From positions 186,001-250,000 of the forward strand of contig OZ253531.1 in assembly GCA_965262395.1 (NCBI GenBank): a stretch of 64,000 bases of DNA. The letters run 5' to 3'. The first letter of the stretch is position 1, and each line of letters opens with the position of its first letter. A model generated the notes under the pieces. It searched no databases, was not told where the DNA came from, and was given only the letters and a program-made list of their open reading frames with translations. Positions 57,275 through 64,000 of the stretch are shown here, in pieces. The position numbers and the translations under genes were made by a program. This DNA comes from CBDHFF01 sp965262395. GTDB taxonomy: Bacteria; Pseudomonadota; Alphaproteobacteria; Rickettsiales; Anaplasmataceae.

Positions 57275-58190
57275 AGATGAAGATTTCTTGAGTAAAATTA
57301 ATGATCCACACGGTTTATTAAGCGATAATCAGCAATATGAAATGTTCATGCCTAACAATGTTGGGTTTAATGATCGTGCATCAGCAGAATATATTGCAAC
57401 ACAAGTAAAATGCAAAGACTTTAAAATATTCTCACCTCTTTTTGATCAGTGTCGTTATGAAATATTAATCAGATCTCGGAAAAAGATAAGCAATGTGGGT
57501 GAGTCTATTATTAAACCACACAGATTTTTCATGATGGATAGTGTATTATGTTATATTGCAGAACTTGAAAAAGAAACTAGGGATGAACATGGGAGGTTGC
57601 ATAATAGAACCAGATGTATTTATGAAAATGGAAAAGAGTCTGATATATTATTGCGTACTTTAGTTAGGGCCTTAAATAATAGTAAGGGGTTTGCTATTAC
57701 TGATAATAATATCTCTATGCAATGGCAAAAGGAAGATGTAGGAGGATATATTTATGTGGCAAAAATACATGGTGAAATAAATGATGTAGACATAAGTGAT
57801 ATAGACAAGGAAAAATTGTTAGGTGCTTATAAGATAGGGTTTACTGCGGCTCAGAATGCATGGACCAGAACTAATCATTCAAGTAAAGAAGATACATATG
57901 CTTTCCAACCAGTAGATATTCTTGAGAGAATCCCCGCTTATAAACTAGATGGAAAAGTTATTGAACGAATATTACACAAGTTATTTAGGGAATGTCGATT
58001 GAATTTAAATACACGAGGATCTAATATTAGGGCTAGGATCAAGAATCCTGAAGAATGGTTTGATGTTCCCTATGCTATAATAATAGAAGCATTGAGAATA
58101 ATGGCAATAGATATAGATGAGATTCTACGGTATAAATTTGATAGTCAAAAGAAAAAATTATTAAAGAAATCAGATCAAATTATTTCATAA
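57267..58190 (+). CDS. GIY-YIG (T5orf172-type) nuclease
   Basis: 307 residues, third enzyme of the island operon. The frame opens at 57225, but ATG 57267 has AGGAG six bases upstream. The N-terminal 150 residues have no known motif. The nuclease domain lies in the second half: GYIYVAKI (the first GIY-like strand, about residue 160), YKIGFT (the YIG-like strand, about 187), and a helix with glutamate in IERILHKLFRE (about 231), followed by EEWFDVP, which is typical of the T5orf172 branch. Such domains cut DNA with one metal ion. In this operon it probably supplies cleavage while the methyltransferase marks self DNA (inference). The gene is intact and ends 250 bases before the decayed integration genes. 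Confidence 0.82.
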   Translation: MDKDEDFLSKINDPHGLLSDNQQYEMFMPNNVGFNDRASAEYIATQVKCKDFKIFSPLFDQCRYEILIRSRKKISNVGESIIKPHRFFMMDSVLCYIAELEKETRDEHGRLHNRTRCIYENGKESDILLRTLVRALNNSKGFAITDNNISMQWQKEDVGGYIYVAKIHGEINDVDISDIDKEKLLGAYKIGFTAAQNAWTRTNHSSKEDTYAFQPVDILERIPAYKLDGKVIERILHKLFRECRLNLNTRGSNIRARIKNPEEWFDVPYAIIIEALRIMAIDIDEILRYKFDSQKKKLLKKSDQIIS

Positions 58191-58278
58191 ATGGACTATT
58201 CATAGTTCACTTTATACAGTTGGTCGTGACATGAATTCATACAAGGTTACATATGGTAGATACAAAGCTAAAATTATA

Positions 58279-58424
58279 AAAAACCGTACATAGCAGATAC
58301 AAGACTAACATCAAATTATCTATGATTTGTTGTATAAGTTAGTCATTCTTTATACAGAAAGATTATTAGAAAATTCTCTATAGCACGTGATCTAAGTAGA
58401 AATGATTCATAGGACGGACATAGA
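58279..58424 (+). repeat. Dispersed element, copy 2 (inverse of 36697-36833)
   Basis: About 145 bp directly upstream of the HTH/integrase pair, with the same element in opposite orientation at 36.7 kb. It may carry the promoter or recombination site of the module (inference). Confidence 0.75.
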
Positions 58425-58437
58425 CTTAAAATTGTAG

Positions 58438-58810
58438 GCAGTTGATGAAATATGTAATCTTTATCAGAATAAGAAGCTTCATTCTCAGACAATTAGGAAC
58501 TGGATAAAGGAAGAAGGGCTTGCCAGTATAAGGAAAAAGCCTATTTTAATATGGGGTTCTGATATAAAGCAGTTTCTTCAAACAAGGAATGTAAAGCATA
58601 AACGGACATTGAAATTTAATGAGTTTTTATGTTGTGGATGTAGAAATTATCATTCTACGAAAAGCTAATGGTAGTTTACAATGCCATGCGATTTGTCCAG
58701 TTTGTAATAGAGATAATTATAAAATTTATAGATCTAAGCATTTAGATAAACTAACACAAATGTTCGATATTAAAGATCCCGAGATGTTGGAAATACTATG
58801 CAACTCCTGA
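58438..58810 (+). pseudogene. HTH/zinc-finger accessory gene of the integrase, broken
   Basis: Reads VDEICNLYQNKKLHSQTI, NWIKEEGL, ILIWGSDIKQFLQTRN, FLCCGCR, and in another frame after about 58655 CHAICPVCNRDNYKIYRS. This is the layout of a small protein found upstream of tyrosine recombinases in alphaproteobacteria: a helix-turn-helix, a GSD-x-x-x-FL segment and two CxxC zinc knuckles. The frame is broken between the two CxxC pairs, and no ATG opens the first part. Its end overlaps the integrase ATG by 13 bases, so the two formed an operon. Probably controlled excision or integration. Confidence 0.75.
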
Positions 58811-60072
58811 ATGATCAAAAGATAATGCGACATATGGAAGATAGCAAAGGCTCGAATTCTAATATAGTTAGGAATAAGGAGGAAAATTCTAATATAGCTA
58901 AGAATAAGGAGTCGTATTCTAATATAGTTAGGAATAAGGAGTCGTATTGTAATACTGATAATGAGGTATTGAAGAATAAGTATTTTCGGATGCTAGAGAA
59001 TGCTAAAGGTCGTGATTCTCAAACTGTACAAGCTTATGCGAATGCAAATCATGAATATGAGATTCATACGCATTTTTCGAACTTTGCAAATTTCAGAATA
59101 GATTATGCGATCTCATTTAAAGATTATTTAAAAAACGAAAAAATCAAATCATGAATATGAGATTCATACGCATTTTTCGAACTTTGCAAATTTCAGAATA
59201 GATTATGCGATCTCGTTTAAAGATTATTTAAGAAAAATCAAAATACAGGAGAGCATATCTCTACGGGTCTTTTACACCATTATACCGCTCATGTTAAGAA
59301 TTTCTTTGAGTGGGCAAGTAATCAATCTGGCTATCGTAGGTATATAAAATCTGATGATGTGCAATATTTTACAATTACAAGGAATGATCGGAATAGAGCA
59401 ATGGCAACAAAATATCAGGAAAGTTATGAGATTGATGAGATCATTTCTACAATTCATTCCATTGATATTAACTCTGATATTGATAAAAGAGATAAGGCAA
59501 TGATCAGCTTATGTTTATTAACGACACCAAGAATAGCAGCGATGCAGACTGCCAAAGTGGGGAGTATTAAACATTTCAAACAATACAAATCATGGGCATT
59601 TATTCAAGATCCAAATGTTGTACACACTAAATATTCTAGGAATATAACATCATATTTTATTGGCTCTGATCAAAATTTATATGATAACGTAATAAATTGG
59701 ATGGAGTATCTGAAGGAATCTGGTTTCACAGATAGGGACCCACTATTCCCAAAGAGTATGCCAAGTTTTAATAACGTAGGGACACAAACTGATCTCATGG
59801 TAAAAAGTCATATTAAGTCTCAGACTACTATCAGAGACATTTTTAGGAAGAGATTTGCCGCTAATGATCTGCATTATTATAAGCCACATACTTTTAGACA
59901 TACAATAGTGAGGCATGTAATTTCCTTGCATGATTCTGCAGAATTTATTGCAGCATTAGATGTGAATATGAGACACACTATGAACTCAGGCGTTATAATT
60001 TTCAGTTAGGGTTCGCCGCCTGAACATAAAAGGGCTGCAATTCTGAAGAAGATTAGATTATTAGATATTTAG
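58798..60072 (+). pseudogene. Tyrosine recombinase, right copy, inactivated
   Basis: The first frame (58798-59154) carries the N-terminal helices (VLKNKYFRMLENAKGRDSQT) and three copies of a SNIVRNKE-type unit. An 84-bp block is tandemly duplicated (59047-59130 and 59147-59230, period 100) and shifts the frame. The core-binding end and catalytic domain are open from about 59265: HVKNFFEWASNQSGY, TTPRIAAM (first Arg), KPHTFRHTIV (H-x-x-R) and NMRHTMNSG (the usual GH is RH). The stop TAG at 60007-60009 is where SYG is expected, so the nucleophile tyrosine codon itself is lost. The last part (GSPPEHKRAAILKK) continues to 60072. Confidence 0.85.
59047..59230. repeat. 84-bp direct duplication inside the right integrase
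   Basis: Copies 59047-59130 and 59147-59230 differ at one or two bases. The 100-bp period is not a multiple of three and breaks the reading frame. Confidence 0.92.
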
Positions 60073-60634
60073 GTAATAATCAGGTGGAAGTTTAGGACAT
60101 TAGAATTAGTATGTATTAACCTATGTGTTATTATTTCTTTAGATCTTTGTATGTGTTTGATGAACGTGCGTTGCTCAACATAAAGCCTAACCACAATAAA
60201 CTAAATCCATGACTATGAATTCAAATAGAATAGCCACAACTGTTAAAAAGATAAAATAAGACCAAGAAAGAGTATATAATAATTACTGTATGAGATTTAA
60301 TGCAGGAAACCAAGGCATTCATAATTCATAAAGAACTAAACCTGCCGCATAAAAAAACTGATTGCAACACAGCAACCGTATTGCTATTTTTAGGTAGTAA
60401 CTTTGCTTGGATTGCGTTACATACTTAGAGTTATTACACAACAAGTATCACAAAAGTTGATCTCGATTTTCCAAAATCTAATCATTTATAAGTAGTAAAA
60501 CATAATCAGATTATCCACTTAATTTGTCTGTTTGATTCCCATATAACTCATAAACAATTTCTTCATAAAGCAATTCATATATAAGTAACTGTCTTACAGT
60601 CTATTAAAAATGACAAAAATGAGTAATAATCTAT
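60073..60634. other. Gap with a short coding relic
   Basis: No intact gene. On the minus strand 60511-60600 reads LLIYELLYEEIVYELYGNQT in an open frame without a start. This resembles the C-terminal tail (D-x-x-V-Y-x-L-Y-G-L-T) of some DNA methylases and may be a relic of another restriction gene. Confidence 0.35.
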
Positions 60635-61087
60635 TTAAATAAAATTATAAAAATATCTTACTGAGCCTGGCTCATCTCTATATAGCCTATTATCAGATAT
60701 CTTGCCTTTACCTACTAGAATATCTCCATGAAGTAGATAATGGCCTAATTCATGAGCTGCTGTGAATCTTCGTCTTACTTTAGACTGATTAGTATTCTCA
60801 TATACAGAAAATTTAACATGTAATCGTTCCACTATATACGTGCCTTTTCCGCATTGATCAGTATGCTCTATCTTACTAAGGACGCTATCAAATTGTTGTT
60901 CAGCAGATTTATAATATTTGTTCACATTACGTATTGATTCTGCACATTCTTCAAATCTATCAGCATTCCCAGACTTCTTATGTGCTTCAAGTTTATATAT
61001 AATTTTCCCAATATATTTATTTTTATCATGCATAACATGTGCTTTGAAATAGTCTGTCAAAGACTATTTATTATATTCTAATTTCAT
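60635..61087 (-). pseudogene. ImmA/IrrE-type metallopeptidase gene with nonsense codon
   Basis: Zinc metallopeptidase domain with the H-E-x-x-H motif in FTAAHELGHYLLHGD, as in ImmA/IrrE proteins, which cleave repressors of mobile elements or act as toxin-like partners. A very good ribosome site (AAGGAGGT, 61097-61104) precedes ATG 61087 by nine bases, but codon 8 is TAG (61064-61066). The rest of the frame (from TTG 61060, MTDYFKAHVMHD) is open for 141 residues. It ends RDEPGSVRYFYNFI without the usual E-A-N-x-F-A-x-x-L-L-M-P segment, so the 3' end is lost as well. Probably inactive, unless translation restarts at TTG 61060. Confidence 0.75.
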
Positions 61088-61168
61088 TATTAACCTACCT
61101 CCTTAAATTGCTCAGAACAAGTTCATTCTTATATTATATCAGAATGCTCTGAAAAAGTGTTTACTATC

Positions 61169-61545
61169 TCATTTGAGAGATCTGATGTGTGTGTGTGTGT
61201 AATACATGATGACTATGATACTTACTAGTCAATGCACCCCCTCCCTGTTCATTAAATTTTTCTAATACATGGACTAGGCTTTCTGCTTCAACTACTAATT
61301 TATCATAGTATCCATCACATTCCGCAATCTGATTCTCTACTGATTGACTTGCATCTTCGGAATTGTTTCAGAGCGTATGCTGTGCGCTCTCGTTCTCACC
61401 TATTTTATTCATGAATTTTTCCTTAGGCATATCTGAGGATGCTTTATCTACTATCTCTATATAACTCATATCTCTATTACTATCAGTAACCTTATTAATC
61501 TTACTTAATCTTATTTAATATATTATCTGCAAATACAATTTTCAT
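61169..61545 (-). pseudogene. Decayed small gene between the large unknown gene and the IrrE relic
   Basis: ATG 61545 with GGAGAA upstream overlaps the end of the large gene. It begins MKIVFADNILNKIK, shifts frame, and continues as MSYIEIVDKASSDMPKEKFM...NKIGENESAQHTL, an in-frame TGA, then SVENQIAECDGYYDKLVVEAE. Family not recognised. A TG dinucleotide run (about 61182-61200) lies near its end. Confidence 0.5.
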
Positions 61546-64000
61546 TATTTCTCCTGTTTAAGTTATTGATTGCTTGTGTACCTTGGTTGAGATCAGATTC
61601 TGATAAGAGATCTACGCCGCTCATTCCTCTAATCGCATTCTGCAGATCAGACTCTTGATCTGAACTAATGCATAGCGATTCTGGATTCATCTGAGATGTG
61701 TGGTCATTTGAATTTTTACCATTACAAGAACCAGATCCTATGCATGATTCCCGTTGACCTTCTGACATTGCATTATAATACTCTACCATAGCATGAACTG
61801 AAGGTGGTGGAGAATCAGGGCTTTTTTCTTCTGAATCACGCTGTGCAGTTGATTCAGGTAGTAATTTGCCTTCTACTTTTTTGGTCGTATGAGTAGACTG
61901 TTCTGTTCCTACGTGTTGCTGCACTTCTGACCCAGCTAATGACTGCTCTGCATCTTCTTGTCCTAATACTGAAGGAGGTACTCTGTCATGAGCACTTTCT
62001 TTGCCGTGACCTTCTTCTGAACTGCCAGGCTGATCTGCACTATTTTGCTGATTGCCTAGTTTGGATGGTGATGACAGCCCTTGTTCTGGCTCCAATTCTT
62101 TAGTCACGGGAGTAAGTTGTTCTGCTAAGTCTTGTTTTGCTTGTTTTCCGAATTGCTTATATTCCTTGCTGAAACTATGCATATTTTCACGTAATTTTTC
62201 TTCTGTTCTTGCTGTTTCCTCTCGCAAATCTGCGACTGCTTTCTTTATTTCAGGATCTTCGTTCAATTTTTTTATGTAGTTTTCTTTCAAATACTCTTCT
62301 ACTTCTTTAGATAATTCACTGTCTTTTGCTTCTATGTATGACAGATATCTTTTTACAGATGACTGCTTGTTACCAAATACATCAATGATTTCAGGTGATT
62401 CAAGCCCTAATTCTTTTCCTGCTAATATCTTAGGCAGTAATATAGGCAGAAATCCTTCTTTAGATTGCATATCCTTTATGAATCGATTAAATAGAAATGA
62501 CAGTGATTTTTTATGTTCTTCGCTAAACTCAAGGGAAGATACAAATTCTGCAAAATCTTTAGCTAGCTCATTTATTTTTTTCTCAGCCATGGAACGTGCT
62601 TTATCATATGATGGTGATAACTTCGCACATATTTCTTCCCCTAAGTTAGCATCCAAATCATTGCTCACCTCTTCTGGTTTTTCAATAATCCAATCTAAGA
62701 ATGTTTTTTTATTTTCTTCAAAGAATTTCTTTACTTTTTCTAGCTCTTCGCCACCGAACTGACCTGAAACTACACAAGGCAAATGATCTAAACAGTCAGC
62801 ATTCATCTCTCTGCTGGCATATAAGGCAGCAAAAAATTCATCCTTCTGTTCATCGGTCATCTCATGAAAATTACTTATTATGATTGCTAATTCTTCTGCA
62901 TGATGTGTATCACTGAGAGCAGTACCTAATCCTCTGAAATCATCTTTTATCTTAGGAAAAGATCTGTAAAAAATATTTTGATTTATACCAAAATCAAATG
63001 TTGCCACTCTTTTTTTACCATCTTTATCTTCTAGCGCTGTTCTATTATATCCAGAGCTAGTATCGGATTTACCGACCTTAATCTCAGTAGCTATTGCTCT
63101 GAGGCACCCTTCGATCGATATATCTTGTTGCCAGTAATCTTTTGCACTTACATTCTCAAATGGTATTCTTAGTCCTGCAATATAACCAATATCTTCCTGA
63201 GTCCGCACTGATTTTGATAGTAGAACGTGCCTATTTTGAGCGCTACTCTTTCCAAAATACCTTGCTTTTGGTGCATTTCCCATCATTTCTGCAATCTGAG
63301 CAGGAAAAAGTTCCTTTATATCATCAATGCCTTTAACGAACTCCTTCTGGAACCAAACATCATTATCATTTCTTAATCCTAATTTCTGAGTATGAAGTGC
63401 TCTTTCATATATAAGGTTATCTCTATGATTGGCTTTAACATTTTCTTCATAATTATCAATTTGATTTGCTTGATTAAATTTACTACGTTCTTTTGGGTCG
63501 GTTATATTCCTAAAATCTGAGAGATCTTTCTCTTTTTTTGCTTTCAGTACTATTGGTATGCTAGGCTGAATTTTTGCTGCAGTTGCTTGATTGGGTGTGC
63601 CTTGACCCTCGGCTTCATCGCCTTGAATCGTCTGGTCTTGCTGAGTTACTTCACCTTCCACGACATCCTGAGCAAGATGAGTCTCTGCAGCTCCATTTAT
63701 ATGCCGAACGACGCCCACTGAATGTCCTTGTTCGTCCCGTTTTAAACGGCATACAGGTGCAATTACTTCTGGCAGACCCATCGGGAAATATTTTGGATTA
63801 ACAATTATTTCTTTTAGACCTTCACCTTCTACAAATCGATATATTTTGGATTCTGGAAAGCGACCCAGAAGCTTGTGATCAGGGTGATCTTCGATTAATT
63901 GGAACTCGAATAATATCTCGCCAGTTTCGATTACCTGCCTGAAAACTACTTCTCGTTCTTTTGTCTCAGTATTTTTTGTTTCGGCAATATTACTAGTTTT
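61523..64000 (-). CDS. Large unknown protein, N terminus beyond the window
   Basis: Not recognised. The frame is open without interruption from base 64000, so the ATG at 63781 is internal and the true start lies outside. About 825 residues are visible. The first part reads REVVFRQVIETGEILFEFQL and EGEGLKEIIVNPKYFP. A Gln/Glu-rich linker follows at about 63590-63680. A folded helical domain follows (about 62250-63550), with DISIEGCLRAIATEIKVGK, HHAEELAIIISNFHEMT and a long Glu/Lys coiled coil. The C-terminal 190 residues are disordered and rich in Gln, Ser, Glu and Pro. No membrane span or catalytic motif is seen in the visible part. Effector-like composition. It ends in AATAATGAAAA, which contains the start of the decayed gene downstream. 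Confidence 0.8.
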   Translation of the reverse strand, partial: KTSNIAETKNTETKEREVVFRQVIETGEILFEFQLIEDHPDHKLLGRFPESKIYRFVEGEGLKEIIVNPKYFPMGLPEVIAPVCRLKRDEQGHSVGVVRHINGAAETHLAQDVVEGEVTQQDQTIQGDEAEGQGTPNQATAAKIQPSIPIVLKAKKEKDLSDFRNITDPKERSKFNQANQIDNYEENVKANHRDNLIYERALHTQKLGLRNDNDVWFQKEFVKGIDDIKELFPAQIAEMMGNAPKARYFGKSSAQNRHVLLSKSVRTQEDIGYIAGLRIPFENVSAKDYWQQDISIEGCLRAIATEIKVGKSDTSSGYNRTALEDKDGKKRVATFDFGINQNIFYRSFPKIKDDFRGLGTALSDTHHAEELAIIISNFHEMTDEQKDEFFAALYASREMNADCLDHLPCVVSGQFGGEELEKVKKFFEENKKTFLDWIIEKPEEVSNDLDANLGEEICAKLSPSYDKARSMAEKKINELAKDFAEFVSSLEFSEEHKKSLSFLFNRFIKDMQSKEGFLPILLPKILAGKELGLESPEIIDVFGNKQSSVKRYLSYIEAKDSELSKEVEEYLKENYIKKLNEDPEIKKAVADLREETARTEEKLRENMHSFSKEYKQFGKQAKQDLAEQLTPVTKELEPEQGLSSPSKLGNQQNSADQPGSSEEGHGKESAHDRVPPSVLGQEDAEQSLAGSEVQQHVGTEQSTHTTKKVEGKLLPESTAQRDSEEKSPDSPPPSVHAMVEYYNAMSEGQRESCIGSGSCNGKNSNDHTSQMNPESLCISSDQESDLQNAIRGMSGVDLLSESDLNQGTQAINNLNRRNNENCICR

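Noticed and set aside
51973..58190. Interpretation of the island as BREX, DISARM or a classical type I/III system
   Set aside because: No PglZ, BrxC, DrmB, HsdS or Mod/Res pair is seen; the methyltransferase is MmeI-like and the nuclease is GIY-YIG.
1..64000. tRNA or rRNA genes
   Set aside because: No cloverleaf-like or rRNA-like sequence was noticed in any gap; small non-coding RNAs cannot be excluded by eye.

Overview
The window is AT-rich DNA (roughly two thirds A+T) that looks like part of the genome of an obligate intracellular alphaproteobacterium of Rickettsiales or Holosporales type. This is inferred from the few housekeeping genes (htpG, ruvA, cls, an ETHE1-like metallo-hydrolase) scattered among very large, repeat-rich lineage-specific proteins, from extensive pseudogenes, and from an alphaproteobacterial-type HTH/zinc-finger plus tyrosine-recombinase pair. 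I cannot name genus or species from sequence alone.

Layout. 0-5.6 kb: the 3' end of htpG, a repeat-filled gap, a small membrane ORF, a TIR-domain protein, ruvA and a repeat-bearing unknown protein. 6-23.3 kb: two giant genes, a 3191-aa helical protein and a 2405-aa protein with two N-terminal membrane segments. 23.5-36 kb: an ETHE1-like hydrolase, then four unknown repeat-rich proteins. 37-47.3 kb (minus strand): two paralogous loci with a duplicated promoter. Locus B is an intact 1533-aa ORF; locus A is the same kind of gene broken into at least three frames. Both carry repeated bipartite nuclear-localisation-like motifs, so these products may act in a host nucleus (inference). Between them lies a decayed coiled-coil gene. 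48.8-50.2 kb: cardiolipin synthase.

50.4-60.1 kb: a mobile defence-type island. A MmeI-like DNA methyltransferase (now split by two frameshifts), an SF2 helicase coupled to it by an ATGA overlap, a duplicated spacer and a T5orf172/GIY-YIG nuclease form one operon. It is bracketed by two decayed tyrosine recombinases in the same orientation; the downstream one follows a decayed HTH/zinc-finger partner, and its expected nucleophile tyrosine codon is a TAG stop. 60.5-64 kb (minus): an ImmA/IrrE-like gene with a nonsense codon, another decayed gene, and the 3' part of a large unknown protein that runs off the window.

Several genes have good sigma70-type promoters (TTGnnn, 17-bp spacer, TATAAT-like). 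Tandem duplications of about 90-155 bp are frequent in and next to genes and often change the reading frame or C terminus. The most interesting material is the methyltransferase-helicase-GIY-YIG island and the family of large repeat proteins with nuclear-targeting-like signals.
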